Assembly: GCA_910592205.1 (NCBI GenBank)
Contig: CAJVPJ010000524.1
Coordinates: 1 to 22,683 of the forward strand
Direction of reading: 5' to 3'
DNA from: Paraglomus occultum
Taxonomy: Eukaryota > Glomeromycota > Glomeromycetes > Paraglomerales > Paraglomeraceae
Length of the DNA stretch: 22,683 nucleotides
Shown here piece after piece: positions 1-9,367 of this stretch; the first letter of the stretch is position 1, and each line of letters starts with the position of its first letter. Both the position numbers and the translations under genes were made by a program. A model generated the notes under the pieces. The model was not told the DNA's origin, did no database searches, and was given only the letters and a program-made list of their open reading frames with translations.

Positions 1-4
1 TAGT

Positions 5-104
5 ATGAGACCGAATCATCAGCATTACCGCATAATGAGAGAGGGAAATACTAGCATGAGACCGAATTGTCAGCATCACAGAGAATGGATAACTAGATCC
101 ACGA
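5..104. repeat. Two-copy ~50-bp direct duplication
   Basis: The words atgagaccgaat and tcagca recur at about 5 and 55, giving a 50-bp period. The second copy diverges after roughly 25 bases. The window starts inside this repeat, so it may continue to the left. Short open frames here simply follow the repeat, and I see no gene. Confidence 0.6.
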
Positions 105-190
105 ATGTTCTGCATAACGAGATTGCAATCCCCAAAATACCACCAACCTTCTGCTTACCTTCCCAATCAAGGCAGTTTAGCGTCATGCCG

Positions 191-712
191 AGGACGAGTG
201 CTTACTCGTGTCCCGTCGCTCAGGCGGACGAGTGCTTACTTTTGTTTAGCGTACGGCGGAGGAGCGCTTACTTTTGTTTAGCGTACAGGCGAATGAGCGC
301 TTACTTTTGTTTAGCGTACAGGCGGACGAGCGCTTACTTTTGTTTAGCGACAGGCGGACGGGCGCTTACTTTTTTTTAGCGTACGACGGACGAGCGCTTA
401 CTTTTGTTTAGCGTATACAGGCGGACGAGTGCTTACTTGTGTTTAGCGTACGGCTTACTTTTGTTTAGCGTGCGGCGGACAAGCGCTTACTTTTGTTTAG
501 CAAACGGCGGACGAGCGCTTACTTTTGTTTAGCGTGCGGCGGACGAGAGCTTACTCGTGTCCCGCCGCGAGTGCTTTATTTGTTTACTTACTCGTGTCAC
601 GCCGCGCAGACGTGACTGTACGGCAGGTGAGTGCCGCAGCACGGGCGAACCTATCAAAGCGACAGTTTACCGTCGTATCGAGGACGAGCGCTTACTTTTG
701 TTTAGCGTACGG
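191..712. repeat. Minisatellite array, ~32-33 bp unit
   Basis: The core gcttacttttgtttagcg followed by a ggcggacgag-like segment recurs with the gctta word near 200, 234, 266, 299, 332, 364, 396, 431, 453, 485, 517 and 549, plus degenerate copies to about 600 and one isolated copy near 690. Spacing is 32-35 bp with one 22-bp truncated unit. The period is not a multiple of three, and indels between units shift the frame, so open frames through it are not coding. The outer units carry a variant, cttactcgtgtcccg, instead of the central cttacttttgtttag. The array is more GC-rich than the DNA around it. No telomere-type repeat is adjacent. Confidence 0.9.
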
Positions 713-1654
713 CAGACGGTTCTCACAGAAGCTTTCTTATTTTACTCAAGTCTGAAACACACAAGTCTGAAAGCTTGTCTTGACAGAATGGACACGATTT
801 GCCTTTCTAAAGATTGCCACCATATAGTGGTTTTCCTTCACTCTTACACCACTTGAATATCCAGATTGTTGTCCTTTGCGGACCCGTTGTCTCCGATGAT
901 TGCGTAAATCTGCCGGAAATCAAAATTTTCCTTATTGATATCAAGACTCTAGAACTATTTTTAGTAATTTGCCCCTTGAAAGGCTGTTTATTGTCGTTAT
1001 TTATATTGTATAAACTGAAAACAATTCAAAAAAATTTTTTATTTACTGAATTTAGCAATCGTTTGTAAGTTATCAGTGCGTTTGCTTATGTTATTATTCA
1101 CCTTTCTCGAGAGTATAGCTTATAGTCCTTCACAAAGTCTCTCATAAGAGCGTCTGCTCCTCCTAAATGATCTATATATCATATCCCGTTTTACATTCGT
1201 TAAAGTGTTGTTTTATAACAAAACTCTTTTGTTTCAAGTTTATATTACCTCGTTGCTGCTACGCTTGCAGAGATAAACGTCGGTAGTTACGGCAAATAAA
1301 ACAAGGAACTTGGACGCGAGCTGGTTTAGTGCATTATAGCTGTACTATACAAATCTTGGGAAACAAGTTTTTACGGTTATTATCACGGCTATATGTGTTA
1401 TTGCTACTACGGACATAACACTATCAGTATGTTTTTACGCTAATCAAACTACGAGTAAGTTAACCTTTTGTATTTTTACATTGTATCTTGTGTCTTGTGT
1501 CTTTTCTCGATCTATTATACTTGTCGTTCCGATCGCTTTAATAGGATATAATGCAACGATCCTATTAATATCTTTTACGATGATCATATCCGGTAGCCAA
1601 TGACTTGCCATGACCGGAAATCATACACAAGAAGATGGAAATAGCTAACCTTAC

Positions 1655-1942
1655 ATGGCATATGTCTTCAAATTTGTTGAGCTTGTTCAAGTAACGTATC
1701 AATTTCCGGGTTTCTGGGGTTCGATCGAAGAAATAATTGCGCTTTGTAATCGGATGATGAGCAGTGAAGATGATTTCGAGCTACTGAGTTCTTGTTGGAC
1801 GTTAAGTGAAACGAAAAATGACAGAATCCAACGTCTCAATGGAAGAGTTTACGCTGCGATGGTTATCAAAGCGCTTCCGATTCTTCGGATTTGGTATGCG
1901 AATACTTTCCAGAATCACAAAGTTCGTATCATATCATGCTAA
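1655..1942 (+). CDS. Hypothetical ORF, 95 codons, doubtful
   Basis: An open frame from an ATG to a TAA with balanced composition, rich in W, E, S and hydrophobic residues (it contains FWGSIEEIIALCNRM and WTLSETKNDRIQ). I recognise no domain, signal peptide or membrane segment. There is no clear splice acceptor at its start and no close poly(A) signal after it. It could be one exon of a longer gene, a decayed gene fragment, or a chance frame in AT-rich DNA. Confidence 0.2.
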   Translation: MAYVFKFVELVQVTYQFPGFWGSIEEIIALCNRMMSSEDDFELLSSCWTLSETKNDRIQRLNGRVYAAMVIKALPILRIWYANTFQNHKVRIISC

Positions 1943-2004
1943 ATCTTCCACTCTTATCCCTCTTCTCACAGAATATATTGTTTAGCATACCTCAAACAGT
2001 CGAA

Positions 2005-2222
2005 TCACTTTATGTTCCTTCCTAGTTTTGTATTAGACTTGGATGACCAATAGTAATAGTGATAAGGAAAATCACGTTCTTTCACGATGAAGTCTCGATC
2101 AGTTGTGGTAAAGCCATGCCATATGCACCATGGAGGTTTAGCCAATGATCCAAGATCTACGTGCGTGTCGGTAACAGAAAACGGGCTTCCGAGCACAATG
2201 AAGTCGCAAATTGAAGAACGTT
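2005..2222 (-). CDS. Candidate terminal exon of an unknown gene
   Basis: On the minus strand a possible acceptor (ctactaag) at 2223-2224 opens a 72-codon frame ending in TGA at 2005-2007. The translation has a conserved-looking segment, LAKPPWCIWHGFTTTDRDF, followed by an aromatic-rich stretch (PYHYYYW). The amino-acid mix, with tryptophans, a WHG motif and no low complexity, looks more protein-like than neighbouring frames. I could not find a convincing upstream exon, although a minus-strand ATG near 2257 opens another frame through the same DNA. Family unknown; it may be a fragment. Confidence 0.2.
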
Positions 2223-3413
2223 CTTAGTAGATTGGCGATTGTACGTTTATCATCTGTGCGAGCAAGCATTTCTAACTTTGTATTACACAAATTTGTAGGT
2301 TAACAGTTCATTTCTACGTCTACTCATAAATTTGAGAATGTATGACACTTGTAATAAAAAGCAAAGCAAACTCTGTCAAAAAAAGAAAGCGTTTGCGTTG
2401 ACTAAAACCCGGCTATCACTATTGTCAGGATTGACTAAAAGTTTTGTAGGCTGTGAGGTGGTAATTATAGTAATAATCCAATAAATATGGTGCACTGCAC
2501 TATGACGAAGAATTGATGTATCTTTCTGGTTTTGTCGCTCCAAGACAACAGACGAAATTCAGCTGATTTTTATTCTGAACACGGAATGTATTTGCAAGAT
2601 TCAACCCGCTCTGTTCGTCTCCTGGCCATCTTTCAACGACAATGGAATGCTCACGTAAAAGATCTTTATCAAGCTCTTGCAACAAATTCCACAGTAATAG
2701 TAGTTTTTAGAATGCGACGAAACAATGCGAACACCAAATAGGAGTTGTATATTTTCGCTCGTGCAACAGAACATAAACATCCCTGCAACGAATTGAAGCT
2801 CATTTTGTTGCATGACAATTTTATGTAAGGCTAGAGTCTGAAGACAAACTTTATCACTTGGACAGGTTGCATGACAGTGGCAAATATCCTTGATCGGCTA
2901 CTTTTTGCGTGCTCAAATCAACACTAATCTTTTCTCTTCCAAGCCTGCTCCTAGTCGATAAATTTACGGTTTGTGTGACATTAATAACGATTCTCCTCGT
3001 TCTAAATATATATGCATTATCTCGGTTGTTTCATCAGAGTATTTATTTACAATTAGTACCATTCTCACAAATCGCACTTACAAGTCAGACGACAAATATT
3101 TCCGTATATTATTTTATTGAGACATGATTTAATTACTGTTAATTAGTTATTACACCATTACCCTGTCTAAGTATCCCTTCCCAATAGTTCAATCATTTCT
3201 TTATGAATATAATACGATGATGTTTTATGGTGATTTTTTCCCGTGTCGTATCATTAAAGATACGTTACGCATTTTTAGACCAGTTTGTCAGTTCCCAAGC
3301 TTGTTGGAGTTTGATGACATGCATAAATTGATCACCAATTTCAATCTTTTGGTATCAACCCTGGCCAAGTATTTTCACCATTCTATTTAAATGCCTCTCG
3401 GTACACGTCACCA

Positions 3414-5644
3414 TTATTCCCCAAGAAAGAAAGGAACTTCTTCCGGTTCTTCGTTAGTATCAATAAGTTGGTCGATATCAAGATGATCCATCGCATCAAC
3501 TTGATCGTCAGCGTTAGCATCGTCAACTTCTAATTCAACCGGATGGTCATCGATCGCTGTGGTAACTAACGTATCAACATCGTCATCCGCTTCCGGTATA
3601 ATTTCTTCGATGATATCCTTTACAGGAAGAGACTCTGTTGGGGTAGGACGCTGATATGCAGCAGCCTCAGTAAAAGTGACCCGTACATCAGATTGTGTTG
3701 GAGTAGGAGAAGAACGAGTTCTTGTAGTAATTGCACTATTGGTTGTAGCGTTTATACTGGCAGCGGCGGCGGCGGCGGCGGCAGCAGCAGCAGCAGCAGC
3801 CTTTCGTTCTTCGCTTACGCATAAAAGATCTTTTGGATCATATGTGAGATCCTCAGGTGGACATTCGGACACCTCCCTCTGAAGATTTAATCCCCGATGA
3901 ATAAGTTCATCGTGACCCACCACATTTCCCCACAGATCTAACACTGGCAATTCAGCATATTGTGGTAAATGACCGTTAGGTAATTCCTCCAAAACAGTGT
4001 TGGTATTCATAAGCGGCACTGTAAATACTAGAGAAGGTGGTGTCTTCTTCCGCTCCGGGTGCATATGTTCGCCAGACTCGGCATGATTTGTTGACAGACT
4101 GGTGAAATTCTTAAAGTTTGGGTATAACATGACATATCCACGGAGATATACTAATTCAATGAAGAATCGCTTCCACGAGTTTCTCCATCTGACAGATCGA
4201 CTACCAGGCACAGTAATGTTCTGTACGTTATAACCGTTCACATCATCCATCCTATACTTCAAATATTGATGAAATTCGCGCCATACTTCAGGGAAATAAA
4301 CTGCACCCCAACTACAAGGCACTTGAAACAGATATGGCGATCGAGTAGGATAACTAGTATGCTGAAGCACAGCCTCGGGGTCAAATGGACGACGTCCGTT
4401 CCAATGGAGTTCGCTTGTCTTTGGACCATATAAACTAATTCCATACAGACGACGGGATGAACTCCTGCCAGGCCCATATCTGTACTTAAGAAGTGCATAT
4501 TTGGCCCACATATAAAAGAACGGGGACACTTCGACATCATCTTCTAGTGGAATTCCGTACTCGTGATTATCAGCTGGATAATAAGATTCCATTACTGCAA
4601 CCAACAAACCTCCCTGTACAACACGATCTCTAAGAGAGAATGAACCATATTGCCATTTGAACTTGCGGCAAAAATCCATTGTTTCTTGGTCTACCTTACG
4701 ATCCATGCTTATAGTTAATGATACCTCGTCTCCGAAATAAAATGCTGACGATAAGGATTGCATTAAACGGGAGAACGAATTGAATCTGTTCTGTGTTATA
4801 ACTTGTAATTGTATCCGAGGTCTCTTCCAATCTAATTACAGAAAACGGTATAGTAAAATAATACAATTAATACAGCCACCAATAATTCTTAATGTTCTCT
4901 CCCTATACATATTTTCAATGTTATATACTCACGTTGCAATATACTCAACGACAAGTCGGCAATCCATAAAGAATGCTTCACATCGGGTAATGGAATCGCA
5001 ATTGTTGTAGCTCGGTCAAATCCACTTAATGCAGCACTTACACCTCTCATAACGTAATTATCATCATCTTTCGTAATAAATACGACGGCGGGGTTTGCTT
5101 TCTTCATTATTTTTCCGACAACCTGTGATGTCTGCATCATTACATCGATTTTATTCTCCTCAGACCACGAATATGAATTCCCATCATCAATATGCATATC
5201 GTACAATTTAACCGAACAGCCCTTTTTACGGATAATCGAGTCAATTTCTTCCTTGCTGGCGTCTCTTTTGGCTCCACTGATCAATACACGTACGGAAACG
5301 TCCTCCCAAAAAGCTATTCGACAAATCAAAGGCTGCCATGCGATTGCCTGACGTTTACTATCAATTACAAACATTACATTACTAGATAGAATCTCAACAT
5401 CTATATCAGTATCGTGTTTGTGTGATGGTTTAGCTGGGGTTCTGCCAAAGAAGAAGGAACTAGCACATATGAAAAATAAGATGCAGATGATGACAATCGC
5501 ATGCATTAGCTTGGGTGCTGCTGTCATCCTCATTGTCAGCCAGGTGAGTTGTGCGCGCTTTCGTAGCGCTGAGTATTGTGGCGACGATCGTCGGTATGTA
5601 GTATGCGACAGTCGGTCCCTGCGTTCCATGTCGTCTACTCTCAT
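3414..5644 (-). CDS. Membrane-anchored GT-A glycosyltransferase (GT2-like)
   Basis: Two exons, 5644-4933 and 4801-3414, around a 131-bp intron (donor GTGAGT, acceptor CAAG); 699 residues. Residues 1-45 form a basic N-terminal tail, and about 46-67 are one hydrophobic segment, so the topology is type II with a lumenal catalytic domain (Golgi or ER, inferred). The splice joins a strand reading LSILQ to LITQNRFNSFSRLMQSL, the usual start of a nucleotide-sugar-binding fold. LEDDVEVSP at about 323-331 holds the acidic DxD-like metal site (EDD 324-326). YLFQVPCSWGAVYFPEVW further on resembles related fungal and plant transferases. After about residue 560 comes a 14-alanine run (572-585) and a very acidic C-terminal tail. 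Sugar donor and acceptor cannot be told from sequence. The start is the first in-frame ATG; an ATG five codons later is equally possible. The next in-frame upstream start-like codon is GTG at 5674. Confidence 0.85.
3759..3800 (-). repeat. GCN trinucleotide run coding 14 alanines
   Basis: Fourteen consecutive alanine codons in the glycosyltransferase gene, about seven GCT, then five GCC, one GCT and one GCC read in the coding direction. The mixture of blocks suggests replication slippage of short uniform GCT and GCC runs. The opposite strand is also open here (antisense frame 3676-3882), which is a shadow of this repeat. Confidence 0.9.
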
Positions 5645-5849
5645 TGTTAGAGAAGTAATACTCGTGCAGATCACTTAAGTTCAGTGCATTAATCAAAATG
5701 CTCAGTAGAGAGCGGGAATTTTTAGAAGTCGATTGTAATGTATTGTTGATTATTTGAAAGAAACATAAGCTTGTTGGCTCCAAGACATTATATATAAACA
5801 CTAAGCGCGCGCTTGATGTACAAAGTATTTTATTTAATCTCCAATAAAG

Positions 5850-6163
5850 TTATGTGAAACTAAATCTAGCAGATTTGGTTCTAAAAATGACTCTGAACAG
5901 AATGTAATTGGATCCCAAATATAACAGTGGGCGATTTGTAAATCTAATGTGTAACCGTCTCATAATACTAAAGATATCAAAACCTTTGCGTAATGTACGT
6001 AATAGTAAATAATCTTCTTACCTTTATAATTGAATTCGTTAAATGTCTCTTCTATTTTGAGCATAGCCAAACATAAACAGTAAGTTAGGCCTTCTTTATT
6101 TGGTAATAATTGCTTCTCTTTTCGTTGCCATCGCATAATGTATGGGTTGGTTATATTATTCAT
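5850..6163 (-). CDS. Possible two-exon small gene, unknown
   Basis: A minus-strand ATG at 6163 opens a frame to 6022, where it meets a good donor (AAAG|GTAAGA). If the intron ends at 5984 (AAAG acceptor) the frame continues from 5983 to a TAA at 5850-5852, giving 91 residues. An AATAAA signal lies 16-21 bases past the stop (5829-5834 on the plus strand, reversed). The translation is rich in aromatic and basic residues (IMRRLHIRFTNRPLLYLG) with no known domain. The implied intron is only 38 bp, shorter than any in the well-supported genes here, which weakens the model. Confidence 0.2.
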
Positions 6164-6490
6164 AATAATAACTAGTGATGAGATAAAACATTTAATGCAT
6201 CGTGTAATGAATTATTATTATGGATGATACAAACAAAACAAAGTCATATAACAGGGAAAGCTGTTATAAATGTTTATACTCAATCAAAGCGAAAGCAATC
6301 TAGTAAATCTGGGAATGTTGTCAATTCAAAGTAATACAACGTGAGAAACACTAGTCATAATTGGGTACTAATACAATTAAATTGATTTTATTCATTATAA
6401 TTACTATTACAATCGATGTGCATAAAATCATGGCAGTGATGCACGTGCTTAGGCTTGAATACAAAAATACAGTTCATGCATATCGCAAAG

Positions 6491-6821
6491 TTAAAGTTCT
6501 CGCCAAGTTCTTTTCTCAATTGACTGCACTTGTACGTTACTTGATATTTTCCATGGGTTAGCTAAGCTAAATGAAACACAGCACATCAAACTAAAATAAA
6601 TAAGGAAATGGTTTAATCATTCGTGAAATTAAATAATAATAATGACTGGCATACCCCACATTATAATAAGTATGCATGATCTGCGAACGGTGAAATTGAC
6701 TAAGGTAAAGTAAAAATAGCCGATAGATTAAAGAACTATCGAGCATCACTTACCAATAATGAGACAGAATATCACTGTTGTAAATAAGAAACGTGATTTT
6801 ACTCCGAACAACGTCTTGCAT
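6491..6821 (-). CDS. Possible three-exon small gene, unknown
   Basis: Exons 6821-6754, 6699-6655 and 6590-6491 on the minus strand join in phase into a 70-residue frame. The introns are 54 and 64 bp with donors GTAAGT and GTATGC and acceptors CCTTAG and TTTTAG, like those of the confirmed genes. The product begins MQDVVRSKITFLIYNSD and ends SIEKRTWREL, with two adjacent cysteines in the middle. I recognise no family. If exon 2 is not spliced at 6655 it still stays open to a TAG shortly after. AT-rich DNA readily yields such models, so this is tentative. Confidence 0.2.
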
Positions 6822-7634
6822 GTTAGAAGCGTAACTATAACAATTTAGATTCTTTAGTTAGAACCCAAGGCTATGGTGTGAATACACATAATTGCTCCAG
6901 CAGCAAATCTACTACGCAATGATTCACCTTGAACATTGACACTGTGATTTGCGTGAGCTCTCTCCTTAGTGCGCATGGCATGACACAGTTGATCGCACGT
7001 CCAAAAAATCGAATCCTCATCGGGAGATAGTTGGCCAAGAAATAACAGCGTGATCCTTAATTATTTTCTACAAGTACAGAGCGAAGATATTTCATTCCAA
7101 ACGACATAACTAGCCTCGTCAGTCGATAGTTGTGAGACATGTTAAGCTATTCCGAACATGATCATCCTAAGTAAATAAGGTGTGACACAAAGAATATATT
7201 TAGCGAGAGAAAACGTGATTTAAACCGAACCGAAAGTATCCATTACTATGTACATCAAACCGTAAACTCAAACTCTATTAGAATCCGGATTCTATTGTTC
7301 TTCTTTTGCCGACGTCTAAACAAAAACAACTCATTAATTCAAACTTTGTTATCTGTAAAAAGTCTTTTTCAACAAGAGCAGGCAATCTATCAAAAGCAAA
7401 ACTTATAGAAATTGATCACTTGAAAAGCTGAAGACATGTAAGTTAGATATTTTCGTCTTGTTGTACCAAGTCGTGTCATCTCAAAAAAATTATTTATGAA
7501 ATTTATCAAGAAGAAAGGAAAATCATAACTAATAAACGAGTCTTAATGCCAAATTATGATCATGATGAACCAAGAAAGAAAAGAAGACTGGCAGAATACA
7601 CATATCACTATTAATCATCCTCTTCTTCTTCTAG

Positions 7635-7817
7635 TTCAACGGGTCCTTCTCACCGTTTAGTGAAGAGTCTTCTTTTTCAAATCGCTCAACCCAGACTAGC
7701 CAAGATGAAGAGAATTGCTCTCAAGCAGAAGGATTATTAGTCCTTCAGAAGAAAGTAGTTTCTTCTGAAACCAGACTGGTAGAACTAACATCAACACTGA
7801 GAGCTTGGCGAAGTTGA
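7635..7817 (+). CDS. Candidate terminal exon of an unknown gene
   Basis: A strong acceptor (long pyrimidine run ending CTTCTTCTTCTAG at 7633-7634) is followed by 61 codons to TGA. The first half is rich in Ser, Thr, Gln and Glu; the second half (LLVLQKKVVSSETRLVELT) has heptad-like hydrophobic spacing that could form a short coiled coil. A perfect donor (CAT|GTAAGT) lies upstream at 7438, but the frames before it contain stops, so that exon would be 5' untranslated or wrongly paired. Family unknown. Confidence 0.2.
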   Translation, partial: FNGSFSPFSEESSFSNRSTQTSQDEENCSQAEGLLVLQKKVVSSETRLVELTSTLRAWRS

Positions 7818-9246
7818 CCATCAGTAATTTTTTTTTCTATTGGTTTACTTAAATATGTTCTAGTTCCGACTTTTTTTCCACACTTAACTCCTCAAGAAGT
7901 GAAATTATTTAGTTCATCGAAGTTTTCGCAAATCAAAAGCTTTACAACGGACGTTGTAATTTGAATCGCTCGATTATGTTCAAGAATAAACTGAAAGCGT
8001 TCGTAATTGTGTACGTTTGCCAAGATTGAGGGTTAATAATGTTGCGTTGTAGCGAGTCTTTCCGTCGGATGTTTTTGTGTTTTGGTTAAAATACCATTTA
8101 TGATCCAACATTCCCTGATCTCAGAAATATGGTTTGTCAACATACGGTAGAACTGAGTATCCATGATGTGCTGAAAATAGAAAACTAGTGCATGGTAACA
8201 AAGAATTTCCCCCCTTTCCCTTCCGTAACGCGCTTTATTATTGATACGCACAAGTTGACTTAACCTGTCAAATAATTGTTTTCTCGCATCGTATGAAATG
8301 GAGAGGATTAATACCACATTTTGGGTTATTTCAAAACCGTGACTAGCTTTATGTATTTGTCAGTGGATGTGAACTTAATAGAGTTGCGCGTCTTACAAAT
8401 TTACCATTTACACAAAACAATGTTATCCCAAACATTGCAGAACTATATTAATTAAAATTAATAGAGATTTAGCAAACGTAAGAGCGTGAGCAATAAAATA
8501 GAGCATTAACTCGAAATCAGATTTATAGTTATCATACACATTTTTTAGTCAATTTCAGACAAATTCTGTGTTTTTTATTAATTATATTAGTACTAGCATA
8601 TCATAGTTTGTAAACCCTTTCGTATAATAAATTCTTTATTTAAAATTTTAAATAGTCATACATTTTGCTATTATTATGAAATCGCTTTACAGTAAAATGC
8701 ATAAACAATTGATTCTCCCGTAATTTGGGATAGAAATGAACAAATGCTTTGAAAATTTCACTGCGTACAGTAATGAATACTGTATACCACAAACTGATTA
8801 TCCGTAAATTTTAGCCCGATTAAACATTGCCTGAGAATTTTCTAAACATCTCCAAAACATAAAAACACGATTTTATTGATATGATGCATTTGAACGGTTG
8901 CGAGAGAATATTGTCAAGATACATCTCGGGCTAAAGAAACACTCGATCTGAATGCTACAATAAAATTTATTGGTAGAAAATTGGCAATTGCACTGTAAGA
9001 CAATTTTTCTCCTTGCTCTTTCTTTCTTATATAATTTGTTTTTATATTGTTTAAATTTCATATTTGTATTTATACATATAGCCTTATTATTATTATTATA
9101 TAACATCTTTACTTAAATATAGATGTGGTAGATTTGGTGTAGTTTGAATATTGTAACAAAATTTGCGACGTTGTCATTGTATGATGACGCGAAGTTATCT
9201 ACCAGAATTTTCAGGTGATCAAACGTTTCATTTTAAATTATTTTGT

Positions 9247-9305
9247 CCAATGATAATAATGGAAGACGAATATTTAACCTACATGCGATCGAGCAATCGG
9301 ATTGG
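9247..9305. promoter_or_regulatory. Two CCAAT boxes upstream of ATP12
   Basis: CCAAT at 9247-9251 on the plus strand and its reverse ATTGG at 9301-9305 lie about 120 and 65 bases before the ATP12 ATG. In fungi CCAAT is bound by the HAP2/3/5 complex, which often controls respiratory and mitochondrial genes, so the position fits the gene. The motif is short and common, and the assignment is inference. Confidence 0.35.
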
Positions 9306-9367
9306 TCAAACTTATGAATGATTTCAATAATTTTTGTGATGATCTGTTCTCCACATCCCACCATAGG

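Larger units (their letters stand above)
713..3413. other. Intergenic region with no identifiable gene
   Basis: About 2.7 kb of AT-rich DNA between the minisatellite and the 3' end of the glycosyltransferase gene. It holds a small direct repeat (aagtctgaaa twice near 750-770), a short ttgtgtc repeat near 1490, and several overlapping open frames of 60-95 codons on both strands. The two that look most protein-like are listed separately. Frames at 814-1068 and 2500-2813 compete on both strands and match no family I know. I cannot exclude a multi-exon gene of unknown family here. Confidence 0.5.
5645..9367. other. Gene-poor AT-rich region
   Basis: About 3.7 kb between the glycosyltransferase start and ATP12. 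No frame matches a known family. Spliced-ORF candidates at 5850-6163 and 6491-6821 (minus) and a possible terminal exon at 7635-7817 (plus) are listed separately. A minus-strand frame at 8033-8317 (contains KARYGRERGEILCYH) stays open from about 8365, has only a GTG near its start, and matches nothing I know. A TATATA tract at about 5789-5796 lies some 150 bp upstream of the glycosyltransferase start and could be its TATA element. Confidence 0.45.

Noticed and set aside
191-712. CRISPR array or telomeric repeat
   Set aside because: Units are contiguous without unique spacers, and the motif is not TTAGGG-like; the genes are eukaryotic.
5-856. Plus-strand open frames of 76-124 codons over the left end, with repeated SAYFCLAYRR peptides
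   Set aside because: They follow the 32-bp minisatellite, whose period is not divisible by three and whose units have indels; equivalent peptides appear in more than one frame.
1712-1726. GGTTCGATC resembling a tRNA B box
   Set aside because: No A box at the right distance, and the flanks do not fold into an acceptor stem.
2500-2813. Overlapping frames on both strands, considered as a transposon remnant
   Set aside because: Three frames are open at once, none has a transposase or reverse-transcriptase motif, and no terminal repeats are visible.
3676-3882. Antisense frame with polyalanine opposite the glycosyltransferase
   Set aside because: Shadow of the GCN repeat, which reads as alanine-like codons on both strands; no start context or splice support.
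8873-9106. Minus-strand frame rich in Asn, Lys and Tyr
   Set aside because: Composition is that of AT-rich noncoding DNA with poly-AAT runs; no motif.
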